Shown: one piece after another, positions 52,135 through 59,821 of the stretch | How the letters are laid out: each line of letters begins with the position of its first letter | Position numbering within the stretch: position 1 is the first letter of the stretch | Origin: Shouchella hunanensis | Lineage (GTDB): Bacteria; Bacillota; Bacilli; Bacillales; Bacillaceae_D | Direction: 5' to 3' | Assembly (NCBI RefSeq): GCF_028735875.1 | Contig: NZ_CP117834.1 | Location: 1,972,001-2,036,000 of the forward strand | Length of the DNA: 64,000 nucleotides | The notes under the pieces: model-generated | What the model was told of the DNA's origin: nothing | What the model saw: the letters and a program-made list of their open reading frames with translations, nothing else | The model's database searches: none | Translations under genes and position numbers: made by a program

Positions 52135-53249
52135 AGAAAATAATACTAATGATCATACCGTTGCTTCTAATGACAGGCTGTTGGGATGAGCGACTTGTGA
52201 AAGATATTAACCTCATTTATTCGCAGGCACTTGATAAGACGGATGAAGGTTTAATTGAAACGACCATTGTGACGATTGGTGGAGCGCCCAATGAAAGTGG
52301 AGCGCAAGTGAGTACGCAAAAACCAGCGATAATCTCTGCAATGGGTAACACGCCTCGTGATAGCCGGATGAATCTGGATCGGAAGGTATCTGGTGAATTA
52401 TATGCTTCAAAAAACCGTGTAACGCTCTTAAGCCAACAACTTGCAGAAGAAAACATTTATTCTATGCTGGATGTCCATTTTCGGTCGCCACTTTCCACAA
52501 CCAATGCTCGTTTGGCGGTTGTTAAAGGTGATGCGAAAAAAGCGTTGCACGTTAAAGTAGCCGAGACCCCACTCATTAGTAATTATCTAGGAGATTTGCT
52601 TTTAGGGCTAGAGGAAGTAGAATCAATCCCAAAAGCGTCGATGGAGGATGTATTAAGCGCCTTGTTTGACAATGGTACTGATTTTGTATTGCCGCTATTA
52701 CATGTGATTGATCATGAGAATGTTGTGGTGGATGGAGTAGCGTTATTCGCTAAGGATCACATGAGCGGGGAAATAAACGCCGATCAAACGTTGCGATTAT
52801 TGCTAATGGATGTGGACAGGAGAAAACCGAGTCGCTTTAATTTACGGGTAACCGAAAACGAAGAAGATCGTGTAAATAATTATGTTACCGTTGATGTTGA
52901 AGAAAAAAATAGAACGTTAAAAATAAAAAAAATGGCTCCTAAACAATTTTCCGCTCACATTGATCTTGATTTAATCTTAAATGTGGTGGAGTACCCAAAA
53001 GACACACTATATATTGAGGAGAACGTCATAAAATTAAACGAAGAAATAAAAAAACAGTTGCAATTCGAATGTGAAGAAGTGCTGCGAATCATTCAAGAAG
53101 CAAACTGTGATTATTATGGGCTTGGCAAGCATATTCGTGCTTATCATTATAAGGATTGGGAAGCGATAAATTGGGAGGAAGACTATGCCAACACTCCATT
53201 TACCGTTTCTGTTCAGACAAAGGTTGTTTATCACGGTATTATTAATTAA
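52131..53249 (+). CDS. GerC-type germinant receptor lipoprotein (Ger operon 2)
   Basis: 372 residues; ATGA overlap with gerB. Signal peptide, lipobox MTGC with Cys17 lipidated, then WDERLVKDINL, the Ger(x)C start. The middle and C-terminal domains fit GerAC proteins. Completes the second receptor at the spore inner membrane. Confidence 0.94.
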   Translation: MKKIILMIIPLLLMTGCWDERLVKDINLIYSQALDKTDEGLIETTIVTIGGAPNESGAQVSTQKPAIISAMGNTPRDSRMNLDRKVSGELYASKNRVTLLSQQLAEENIYSMLDVHFRSPLSTTNARLAVVKGDAKKALHVKVAETPLISNYLGDLLLGLEEVESIPKASMEDVLSALFDNGTDFVLPLLHVIDHENVVVDGVALFAKDHMSGEINADQTLRLLLMDVDRRKPSRFNLRVTENEEDRVNNYVTVDVEEKNRTLKIKKMAPKQFSAHIDLDLILNVVEYPKDTLYIEENVIKLNEEIKKQLQFECEEVLRIIQEANCDYYGLGKHIRAYHYKDWEAINWEEDYANTPFTVSVQTKVVYHGIIN

Positions 53250-53250
53250 G

Positions 53251-53808
53251 TCAGGGTTTACTCGCGTCGATTAGTAAAGAAGCAAATTGGAGCGTACCAT
53301 TTTGATTTCGATGGTCAAATCGTTTTGAGCGATAAATCATACCATCTTCTTTGTTCCAGTCATTCTGATGAAACCGACCATTCTCATCATGGTATTCTAA
53401 CAGTGAAATGCGAAAGCCGGCAGTCTCAAAAAGCGAGCAAAGTGTACGATAGGTATGAACGACTTTATGGCTACTAGCAGGATGATCTGAGGGGCCTGGT
53501 CCACCAATTTGTACAGCAGTCTGGTACGCCTCGTTAGGGAAATAGCGATCAGGTACGGCACAACGAACATACCCTCCTGGTTTTAAAAACTCATAACAAA
53601 GAGCGGCAGCTTGAGTCCCTTCTTCAATCGTAAGGTGTTCCCAAACATGTTCTGCTAAAATAACAGAAAGGCTTGATGGCTCAAAGTACGTCAGCCAATC
53701 TTCTCGCTTTATAAGATTTAGCTCATCTTCTTGTAGATGAAGCCATCCAGGGTTATTATGATACTCACCAGCACCAACAACAATCTTTGTTTTTTGGTTT
53801 CTTGTCAT
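53251..53808 (-). CDS. SAM-dependent methyltransferase-like protein
   Basis: 185 residues. A Rossmann methyltransferase core is visible: TKIVVGAGEYHN strand, SVILAEHVWEHLT, then YEFLKPGGYVRCAVPDRYFP and the variable C-terminus. The glycine-rich SAM loop (VGAGEY) is shorter than usual, as in the predicted methyltransferases that look like LPS-modifying or DNA-linked family members. AAGAGAT precedes the ATG at 53808. Substrate unknown. Confidence 0.75.
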   Translation of the reverse strand: MTRNQKTKIVVGAGEYHNNPGWLHLQEDELNLIKREDWLTYFEPSSLSVILAEHVWEHLTIEEGTQAAALCYEFLKPGGYVRCAVPDRYFPNEAYQTAVQIGGPGPSDHPASSHKVVHTYRTLCSLFETAGFRISLLEYHDENGRFHQNDWNKEDGMIYRSKRFDHRNQNGTLQFASLLIDASKP

Positions 53809-53954
53809 ATATGATCTCTTCCTTCCAACGTGTTTGTCCTGTTTCTTCTATTAAAGGATGAATGAATCCTGCTTAAATCGTGACAAGAATGTTTTGATAC
53901 TCTCCGGAACGGTTATGGGAATAGTATAGACGAGAAAAGGGAGATGATGAAAAC

Positions 53955-54230
53955 ATGTCAACAGTACTTGCAGGTATTCAGCTTCTGCCGAACCTTAAAG
54001 AAGACCATACAGGAGGAATGATTGATCATTCTCTACAGTTGGTTGAAAAATCTGGTCTTAGATATGAGGTAGGACCACTGGAAACGGTTGTTGAAGGCGA
54101 TTTAGAATCGGTTATGGGTCTTATTAAAACAATCCAAGAGGACGCTATTCAATCAGGGGCCGATGAACTACTGTCTCACGTAAAGATCCATTACCGTAAA
54201 CACGGCGTTTCGTTTGAAGATAAAAAATAA
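53955..54230 (+). CDS. yqgV: MTH1187/YqgV family thiamine-binding protein
   Basis: 91 residues. The family's ferredoxin-like fold: VLAGIQLLPN, then DHSLQLVEKSGLRYEVGPLETVVEGD and HVKIHYRKHG. These small proteins bind thiamine-like molecules. GGGAGATGA precedes the ATG. Equivalent to YqgV of B. subtilis by size and motif. Followed by a strong terminator. Confidence 0.85.
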   Translation: MSTVLAGIQLLPNLKEDHTGGMIDHSLQLVEKSGLRYEVGPLETVVEGDLESVMGLIKTIQEDAIQSGADELLSHVKIHYRKHGVSFEDKK

Positions 54231-54238
54231 AAGGTCAG

Positions 54239-54277
54239 TTATGCGCGCATGCCAATAGGGATGCGCGCATTTTTTAA
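54239..54277 (+). terminator. Terminator after yqgV
   Basis: ATGCGCGCAT repeated (54241-54250 and 54261-54270) pairs around GCCAATAGGG, then TTTTTT. Confidence 0.85.
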
Positions 54278-54293
54278 AAGGAAGTGTGTAGAG

Positions 54294-54851
54294 TTGGATA
54301 AGCATACGGTTTTGTTAATTGTAGATTTAATTAATCCATTTGATTTTAAAGACGCTGAGAAGCTCTATGATGCGTCTTATACATGTGCACAACAAATTGC
54401 CAAATTAAAAGATACCATGCAAGAAAAGGGTTATCCAGTTATCTATGTAAACGACAATTATGGTCACTGGAAATCTGAATTTACCCAGCTGTATCATTAC
54501 ATTGTCGAAAATGAACTTCCTGGCTCGCCGATTGCAACATTATTAAAGCCAAGTGAGCATGAATATTCTGTTCTGAAGCCTCAATTTTCCGGTTTCTTTG
54601 CTACACCTTTAGATATGCTTTTAAAAAGAATGGAAGCAAAAACGCTTATTATAACAGGTGTTGTCGGAAACATGTGTATTGAATTTACTGCGAATGATGC
54701 GTACATGCTCGGTTATCATTTAATTATTCCTAGGGACGGTTTTGCGTCTTTTACAGAACAGGAATATCAACAATCGTTAACTCATTTTGAGGAGATTCTT
54801 AAAGCAGATACACGATCTATTGAGGAACTAATACAAAAAAGGGATCGCTAA
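54294..54851 (+). CDS. Isochorismatase-family cysteine hydrolase
   Basis: 185 residues from a TTG at 54294, with GGAAG 9 bases upstream; the open frame starts earlier inside the terminator. The triad of this family is visible: Asp in LLIVDLINPF, Lys in LKPQFSGFF, Cys in GNMCIEFTANDAY. Hydrolyses an amide, such as nicotinamide or a related compound, or isochorismate; the exact substrate is unclear. Confidence 0.85.
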   Translation: MDKHTVLLIVDLINPFDFKDAEKLYDASYTCAQQIAKLKDTMQEKGYPVIYVNDNYGHWKSEFTQLYHYIVENELPGSPIATLLKPSEHEYSVLKPQFSGFFATPLDMLLKRMEAKTLIITGVVGNMCIEFTANDAYMLGYHLIIPRDGFASFTEQEYQQSLTHFEEILKADTRSIEELIQKRDR

Positions 54852-54870
54852 GGGCGATTCCTTTTTTCGT
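54838..54870. terminator. Bidirectional terminator between the two hydrolase genes
   Basis: Stem GGGATCGC/GCGATTCC with A and T runs on both sides, overlapping both gene ends. Confidence 0.85.
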
Positions 54871-55591
54871 TTGTCTGCTCTGTTATCCAAGAAATAACGA
54901 TCTCGATGATCGCTTCTTGCTGCTCGGCTACAGAAAGATGTGCATCCCCATCGCCAGTTTGTTCACCGTATAGACCAAAATATGCATGGTTGCCGCCTTC
55001 AATTTCAATAAAGTCGGTCGTATCTGGAAGGTTTTTGCTATTATCTTCAATTTTCTCTGGTGTGCTTAAGCCGTCTTCGGATGCACTAAGAGAAAGGACT
55101 GGGAGAGAAGAGGAGTGTAAAGATTCATTGCTCGCTGCATACGAACCGAATAAAAGTAAGCCCTCAATCGTCTCCAAGTGGTTATCTGCATACATCGCTG
55201 CAGCTGCACCACCCATAGAATGCCCACCTATATACCAATGAAGATCAGGCTCCCTTTGGATTAACTCTTCTGCTTTAGCACTATCAAAAATTGAGAGGTT
55301 TAACGTAACAGACGGAATAGCTACCGTTATACCTTGCTGAGACAATTCTTGCGCGAGGTAAGCATACGCTTCTGGTTCTACTTTCGCCCCAGGATACAAA
55401 ACGAACCCGGTGTCCGCATTAGAAGCAGAATAAATAATCCAATCATCGTTTATAGGAAGAGGTTCATTTAATTCAACACCTTCAGCATTGATCAGCTCAT
55501 AGGTGAACTGAGTCCAGACGAAGAAACCTGCCCCTAGAAGAAGGATAATTCCTATAAAACCAAGAAATATCCATTTTAGTCCTTTTTTCAT
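54848..55591 (-). CDS. Membrane-anchored alpha/beta hydrolase
   Basis: 247 residues from the ATG at 55591 behind GAAAGGAAA. One N-terminal helix (about 4-26) anchors it outside the membrane. The alpha/beta-hydrolase nucleophile is Ser in IGGHSMGG; the acid is probably Asp in SASEDGL and the His lies in GGNHAYFG. Predicted esterase or lipase of unknown substrate. A weak link to the isochorismatase gene is only by the shared terminator. Confidence 0.82.
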   Translation of the reverse strand: MKKGLKWIFLGFIGIILLLGAGFFVWTQFTYELINAEGVELNEPLPINDDWIIYSASNADTGFVLYPGAKVEPEAYAYLAQELSQQGITVAIPSVTLNLSIFDSAKAEELIQREPDLHWYIGGHSMGGAAAAMYADNHLETIEGLLLFGSYAASNESLHSSSLPVLSLSASEDGLSTPEKIEDNSKNLPDTTDFIEIEGGNHAYFGLYGEQTGDGDAHLSVAEQQEAIIEIVISWITEQTNEKRNRP

Positions 55592-55699
55592 GTAATGGTT
55601 TCCTTTCAGTAAGTCATCTTTCCTATTATGATCATAGAGGATGTTTTCATGCAATTCAACGCAGGAAGTCAGTAAAGCTTAGTTAAAAAGAGGTGGATT

Positions 55700-56065
55700 A
55701 TGATTGTATCGATTACAAGACTACATTTGAGAGGGATTCGGACACTGCCAACGTTTGCTTGGATGACTGTTCGCTCACATTTTCAAATACGTAAAACAAA
55801 GGGGCTCGAACACGTTTCGTACCGAAAAGAAGGCATGTTAACGTATTGGACTATGTCGATTTGGCATTCCCCTGAAGACATGAAGGCCTTTAGAAATCAT
55901 GGAGCACACCTAAGAGCAATGAAACATTCTAGGCAGCTGGCAGATGAGTTACAATACATTCAATTTTCGACAACGTCAAAAACATTGAGCTGGGATGAGT
56001 GCAAAGAAAAGCTTCATCAAAAGTATCGAGCTAATGAGTTAGTAACAGAAAAGAACGGCTTATGA
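55700..56065 (+). CDS. Dimeric alpha/beta-barrel protein (DUF3291/ABM-like)
   Basis: 121 residues with the pattern of a DUF3291 or antibiotic-biosynthesis-monooxygenase-like single domain: ITRLHLRGI, then WMTVRSHFQIRKTKGLEHVS, TYWTMSIWHSPEDMKAFRNHGAHLRAM. These proteins often bind haem or polyketides, but the function here is unknown. AAAGAGGTG is the ribosome site. Single gene. Confidence 0.65.
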   Translation: MIVSITRLHLRGIRTLPTFAWMTVRSHFQIRKTKGLEHVSYRKEGMLTYWTMSIWHSPEDMKAFRNHGAHLRAMKHSRQLADELQYIQFSTTSKTLSWDECKEKLHQKYRANELVTEKNGL

Positions 56066-56148
56066 GGCGTTTCATTTATTATTCAAATGACATCTAAAAA
56101 CAAACAAATGTAAAACCCGGAGGAGCGCTCTATTCCTCCAGGTTTATT

Positions 56149-56565
56149 TTATTTAGTGATCACTCTTTTTCTTACCTCAATATTTCCTTGGACAGCACGA
56201 GAATAAGGGCATACTTGGTGTGCCTTTTCAACAAGTTCTTCTGCTTCTTGCTGAGACACACCATTCATTTCGACAATTAATTGTGCACTTAACCCGAATC
56301 CCTCCGGTTGTTTATCAATACTAATTTCTGCTGTAACTTCAGAAGTGATTCTTTTCTTTTTTTGCCCTGCGACCAAGTGCAATGCGCTATCAAAGCAAGC
56401 GGCATAGCCAGCAGAAAAGAGTTGTTCAGGGTTCGTGGTGCCTGCTTTTTCATTTCCGCCTAATCCTTTAGGTAATGAAAGCGATAAGTTTAACGTACCG
56501 TCCGATGATTCTACCTTTCCCTGACGTCCGCCTGAAGCTTTAGAAGATGCAGTATATAAAGCCAT
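56149..56565 (-). CDS. ohr: Ohr, organic hydroperoxide reductase
   Basis: 138 residues from the ATG at 56565 (MALYTASSKASGGRQG), which follows AAGGAGTG; an in-frame GTG at 56574 overlaps that site. OsmC/Ohr fold with the redox pair in AACFDSAL (near 53) and VCPYS (near 114), and NPEQLFSAGYAA. It reduces organic hydroperoxides with lipoyl or bacillithiol-type electron donors. Divergent from ohrR, and two OhrR boxes lie between them. Confidence 0.95.
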   Translation of the reverse strand: MALYTASSKASGGRQGKVESSDGTLNLSLSLPKGLGGNEKAGTTNPEQLFSAGYAACFDSALHLVAGQKKKRITSEVTAEISIDKQPEGFGLSAQLIVEMNGVSQQEAEELVEKAHQVCPYSRAVQGNIEVRKRVITK

Positions 56566-56588
56566 CGTACCCACTCCTTTTAATTTTG

Positions 56589-56618
56589 TGCAATTTAATT
56601 GTACACAACTTAATTGTG
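56589..56618. promoter_or_regulatory. Two tandem OhrR operators
   Basis: TGCAATTTAATTGTA (56589-56603) and CACAACTTAATTGTG (56604-56618), both close to the OhrR consensus TACAATT-AATTGTA and directly adjacent. They sit in the ohr promoter region between the divergent genes. Confidence 0.85.
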
Positions 56619-56632
56619 TTGTGTCAATTTGT

Positions 56633-56660
56633 TTGATGACAGTTCAGAAATTGCTATAAT
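56633..56660 (+). promoter_or_regulatory. ohrR promoter
   Basis: -35 TTGATG (56633-56638), 16-bp spacer, -10 TATAAT (56655-56660), 20 bp before the ohrR ATG. Confidence 0.8.
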
Positions 56661-56680
56661 ATCCTTAGGAGTGAGCCACT

Positions 56681-57109
56681 ATGATAAATGAGATATTGAG
56701 ATTAGATAACCAAATTTGTTTTCCATTGTATGCTGTAAACAAGGAGATGACTAAACGGTACCGACCATTGCTGGAAGAACTTAATGTCACCTATCCGCAG
56801 TACTTGGTCTTGCTAGTGTTATGGGAAAGTGGTGAAATGTCCGTTAAAGAACTAGGTGAACGTCTCTTTTTGGATTCAGGAACCTTGACCCCGATGTTGA
56901 AAAGAATGGAAGAGAATGAATTCATCGCTCGCAACCGTTCAAAAGGTGACGAGCGTGTTGTAAATGTCACTTTGACTGAACAAGGTGAGCAGGCTAGAGA
57001 GAAAGCAACTAAGATTCCGTTAAGATTTCTAGAGCAAACGAATTTAAATGAAGAAGAACTGATGCAGCTAAAACGAATTTTGGCTAAAATGCTTAAAAAT
57101 AGTGAATAA
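56681..57109 (+). CDS. ohrR: OhrR, MarR-family peroxide sensor
   Basis: 142 residues. The sensing cysteine is Cys13 in LDNQICFPLYA (Cys15 in B. subtilis). Winged helix: MSVKELGERLFLDSGTLTPM then LKRMEENEFIARNRSKGDERVV. Organic peroxides oxidise the Cys and release the operator, derepressing ohr. TTAGGAGTG is the ribosome site. Divergent to ohr, as in B. subtilis. Confidence 0.95.
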   Translation: MINEILRLDNQICFPLYAVNKEMTKRYRPLLEELNVTYPQYLVLLVLWESGEMSVKELGERLFLDSGTLTPMLKRMEENEFIARNRSKGDERVVNVTLTEQGEQAREKATKIPLRFLEQTNLNEEELMQLKRILAKMLKNSE

Positions 57110-57190
57110 GCATCTGCGCTTTAATGCAATAACCGTGCTTCAGAGTAGGCTTAAAGTAAAAAAGTAAATGTGAAAATAATGAGGGTTTGT

Positions 57191-57817
57191 ATGAATCTAT
57201 TCATTTTAGGAGCAACAGGGCGAGTAGGAAGGTTTATTCTACTAAACGCGCTTAAGGATAAAAACAACGTTACAGCTCTTGTGCGAGACCCTGAAAAACT
57301 AGATAGCTTTCTTAATGATGCACATTTGACTATAGTTCGTGGAAACGTATTAAACCGAGAAGATATACGTGGCGCCATAAAAAATGCTGATGTCGTCATA
57401 AGCGCTCTCAATACCGATGGAACTACTACGTTATCCGAAAGCATGCCTCAAATAATTGAAGAAATGCAACGAGAAGGAATCAAAAGGATTATAACAATCG
57501 GTACTGCAGGTATATTAAACAGCAGAGAATATGTTGATCTATTAAGATACGCTTCCCCAGAATCAAGGAGGAGGTCAACTCGCGCCGCTAAAGAACATCA
57601 TAAAGTGTATGATTTACTGAAACAGACCAATTTAAACTGGACCATTGTCTGTCCTACTGCCCTTTCAGAAGCAGAAGCAGAAGGGGAATACCGTACAACA
57701 GTTGATTTCCTACCTGAAAATGGGAGAAAAATATCCATTAAAGACACTGCGGATTTTGCGTATATGCAGATTTTAAATCATACCCACATAAAGGCTCGTG
57801 TCGGAATTGCTTATTAA
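57191..57817 (+). CDS. NAD(P)-binding NmrA/SDR-type protein
   Basis: 208 residues from the ATG at 57191 with GAGGG just before it; earlier GTG/ATG codons in frame lack a site. Rossmann fold: NLFILGATGRVGRFIL, ALVRDPEKL, ADVVISAL, and IKRIITIGTAGIL. Atypical short-chain dehydrogenase family, similar to YwnB-type NAD(P)H-binding proteins of unknown substrate. It lies 81 bp after ohrR. Confidence 0.82.
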   Translation: MNLFILGATGRVGRFILLNALKDKNNVTALVRDPEKLDSFLNDAHLTIVRGNVLNREDIRGAIKNADVVISALNTDGTTTLSESMPQIIEEMQREGIKRIITIGTAGILNSREYVDLLRYASPESRRRSTRAAKEHHKVYDLLKQTNLNWTIVCPTALSEAEAEGEYRTTVDFLPENGRKISIKDTADFAYMQILNHTHIKARVGIAY

Positions 57818-57885
57818 AAAGAAAAGAGAACGACTTTCTTGAACAACCGAACATCATACAAATAAATCCCTATAAATTTCCAGTG

Positions 57886-57912
57886 ATACGCGAGCGTATT
57901 TTCTGTTTTTTC
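57886..57912 (+). terminator. Weak terminator-like hairpin
   Basis: ATACGC/GCGTAT (57886-57891 and 57894-57899) followed by TTTTCTGTTTTTT; the two-base loop is short, so only weakly supported. Confidence 0.4.
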
Positions 57913-57914
57913 TC

Positions 57915-57943
57915 TTGAATAAGAATGTACGTTCGTATATAAT
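57915..57943 (+). promoter_or_regulatory. Promoter of the WYL gene
   Basis: -35 TTGAAT (57915-57920), 17-bp spacer, -10 TATAAT (57938-57943). LexA-like box 3 lies inside the spacer. Confidence 0.82.
57923..57934. promoter_or_regulatory. LexA-like (SOS) box 3
   Basis: GAATGTACGTTC, followed by G. With box 1 it shares AGAAT[A/G]TACGTTCGTATATA in the same position relative to the -10. Placed between -35 and -10, so a repressor here would block transcription. Confidence 0.7.
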
Positions 57944-57968
57944 GAGTGAAAATAAGGGAGGGCTTGCT

Positions 57969-58184
57969 ATGACCAAAGGGGTTTTAAATCGGGCGTTAGA
58001 ACGTAAAGAATGTGTCACGTTAATTTATTTGAATAAAGAGGGAGTCATTTCCCAAAGAGTGATTACGGTGCTTCAGTTGAAAGAGCGCTGGTTTGTCGCC
58101 TATTGTCACAGCAAGCGCCAACGAAGAGTGTTTAAGTATGAGAATGTCCTCTCGTTGAATCAAATTAAAAGAACGGTTTCATAG
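57969..58184 (+). CDS. Stand-alone WYL-domain protein
   Basis: 71 residues from the ATG at 57969 behind AAGGGAGGG. The sequence ECVTLIYLNKEGVISQRVIT, then WFVAYCHSKRQRRVFKYENV, fits the WYL ligand-binding core (beta-strands ending in an RxF tract). WYL domains bind single-stranded DNA or nucleotides and regulate the SOS response or phage defence when fused to a DNA-binding domain. Here it has none. The overlapping LexA-like box suggests induction by DNA damage. Confidence 0.72.
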   Translation: MTKGVLNRALERKECVTLIYLNKEGVISQRVITVLQLKERWFVAYCHSKRQRRVFKYENVLSLNQIKRTVS

Positions 58185-58209
58185 TAGTGGATAATTCTTA
58201 TAACAACAG

Positions 58210-58491
58210 TTACTCATTGTATCTCTTTCTAAACTGTACCCACGAATTTTTGATACCGGAATAAGCACCAACTGCGGCATTTCCATAAAATAATCCCATG
58301 AAGATTCCAGTCAATAAGTTGTGTGGATGACTAATAAAGATGGAAATACATAATCCAAGCAATGTTGCAACAGTTGGTACAAAAGCAGACTTTATCGGAA
58401 ACATCATTTTTATAGCTTGTGTCAGTAGAAGCACGCTGGGAACGGCAATAACACCATCCCATATGTTTGTGTGAATGGTTGGATAGTCCAT
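58210..58491 (-). CDS. Phage-holin-like membrane protein (orphan)
   Basis: 93 residues from the ATG at 58491 (SD AAGG; ATG at 58500 is an alternative). Three helices: IAVPSVLLLTQAIKM; FVPTVATLLGLCISIFI; LLTGIFMGLFYGNAAVGAYSGIKN. The VGAYSGIKN end resembles the LLH/phage holin pattern G-L-x-S-x-G-V-K-N. No lysin or prophage gene is adjacent. It may be a cell-wall or autolysis-related protein of the YtkC sort, or a relic. Confidence 0.6.
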   Translation of the reverse strand: MDYPTIHTNIWDGVIAVPSVLLLTQAIKMMFPIKSAFVPTVATLLGLCISIFISHPHNLLTGIFMGLFYGNAAVGAYSGIKNSWVQFRKRYNE

Positions 58492-58744
58492 GTTATCCAT
58501 CCTTATTAATTTTTTACTAGCTTGTGCAGTAAATGGAGAATTATTCAAGAGAGTTCACAGTTGTTTTGTGAAACAGTAGAGAGCTAATTAAACGTTTGAT
58601 TAATAAAGTTGTGTTCGCTTAAAAGCATACTTCCTATGAACTGGCCTTCGTCTATTGTTTGCTCTCGCTGGAGGGGCTGTTTTCGTCTAAACTGACAACA
58701 ATGAGAATGAAGTTTTTTTATTCTAACGACAAGGGAGAGCGCAT

Positions 58745-59143
58745 ATGAACGATAACGTGATGATAAATCTTTCCATTGAAGATAAAGAAGTACCCCTATT
58801 AAGAGAAAGCGTAGGCTGGGCAAGAAGAGATCAAGATTACCCGCTTCTTTTTGAGCGCTGTACCTTTTGGGCAGGGATGAGAGGAAAGCACGGAGAACTC
58901 ATTGCATTTGGTTATCTATGTGGAATGGGTTTAGAGCATGGATACATAGAAGACGTGATCGTCCACCCAGCGTATCAAGGTCTTGGTATCGGTGCTAAAT
59001 TGGTGAAACGTCTGCTAGTCGAAGCAGAGACAGTTGGTATAGAAGTTGTCACTGTGACGTTTGATACAAAACATGCATCTTTTTATCAACGATGTGGGTT
59101 TACGTGTGGAGGGGGAGGGGTTTGGCGAAAAAGAAATAGGTAA
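58745..59143 (+). CDS. GNAT family N-acetyltransferase
   Basis: 132 residues. Acetyl-CoA motif IEDVIVHPAYQGLGIGAKLVK, then KHASFYQRCGF near the end; typical compact GNAT. AAGGGAGAG precedes the ATG. The 68-aa membrane protein follows 16 bp later, probably as a pair. Substrate unknown. Confidence 0.85.
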   Translation: MNDNVMINLSIEDKEVPLLRESVGWARRDQDYPLLFERCTFWAGMRGKHGELIAFGYLCGMGLEHGYIEDVIVHPAYQGLGIGAKLVKRLLVEAETVGIEVVTVTFDTKHASFYQRCGFTCGGGGVWRKRNR

Positions 59144-59159
59144 AGCAAGGAGGAACGAT

Positions 59160-59366
59160 ATGAATAAAAAAAGACTCATTTTCGTTCTATGGCTCGTTTT
59201 GTTTCCACTGGTCACAACGGTATGCTTGACGCTGTATCGTTTCTTTAGAGGCTTTGAAATAGGGATAGAGCAAATGATCCCTCATTTTCTGGCGTTTGTG
59301 GTGACCGGAGCAGTGGCTCGTTTCATATGGTATCAAAGTGAGACCATACATCAAAAAGGAAAATAA
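59160..59366 (+). CDS. Small two-helix membrane protein (68 aa)
   Basis: From the ATG at 59160 behind AAGGAGG; the open frame extends into the upstream gene. Hydrophobic segments about 6-25 and 40-58. Co-transcribed with the GNAT gene. No family recognised. Confidence 0.7.
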   Translation: MNKKRLIFVLWLVLFPLVTTVCLTLYRFFRGFEIGIEQMIPHFLAFVVTGAVARFIWYQSETIHQKGK

Positions 59367-59381
59367 AACTGTTTACGTATG

Positions 59382-59408
59382 GAGGCTGAGTCGATGCCTC
59401 TTTTTTTA
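59382..59408 (+). terminator. Terminator after the 68-aa gene
   Basis: GAGGC/GCCTC (59383-59387 and 59397-59401), then TTTTTTT. Confidence 0.75.
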
Positions 59409-59533
59409 GGTTGCTGTGATCGTTCCTTAACAAACTTTTATAGAGACGCTCAATGTCAGCAACTCTCTTTTTTCTAGAATAGTAAGCAAGTTAGAAGTAG
59501 GTAATTAAATTTGATATTTCATATAATTCATAC

Positions 59534-59562
59534 TTGACAAATAAGATTAATCAGATTAGAGT
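59534..59562 (+). promoter_or_regulatory. Putative promoter of the sulfur cluster
   Basis: -35 TTGACA (59534-59539), 17-bp spacer, -10-like TAGAGT (59557-59562). Upstream of yezD. Sulfur genes in this group are often under CymR; I could not confirm a box. Confidence 0.5.
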
Positions 59563-59613
59563 CTATGTAACGACGAACACATTCATTTTAAGAGAGGGTG
59601 ACCGGCGATTAAA

Positions 59614-59748
59614 GTGGAGCAACAAGTAGTAGATGAGATTGTGACACAGTTAGAAAAGCTTGAATATGGTTCATTACTCATTACAGTACATAATGGCAAA
59701 GTCACACAAGTAGATTGTACAGAGAAACGTAGATTGAATAAAAATTAG
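59614..59748 (+). CDS. yezD: YezD family protein (DUF2292)
   Basis: 44 residues from a GTG at 59614; an upstream ATT at 59608 lies nearer to GAGAGGG and could be a rare start. The family core is clear: EQQVVDEIVTQLEKLEYGSL then LITVHNGKVTQVDCTEK, the YezD pattern (xGSVxIxVHxxxVxxIxxTEK). Small YezD-like proteins usually sit at the head of sulfur-assimilation operons, and the next genes fit that. Confidence 0.75.
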   Translation: MEQQVVDEIVTQLEKLEYGSLLITVHNGKVTQVDCTEKRRLNKN

Positions 59749-59767
59749 GCTGATCGGTCAACCGAAA

Positions 59768-59800
59768 GCTCACCAGAATGATGTGGTGGGCTTATTTTAT
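59768..59800 (+). terminator. Hairpin after yezD
   Basis: Stem GCTCACCA/TGGTGGGC (59768-59775 and 59784-59791), then TTATTTTATTT. May terminate or attenuate transcription into the reductase. Confidence 0.7.
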
Positions 59801-59821
59801 TTCAAAAGGAGTGATGATAGG

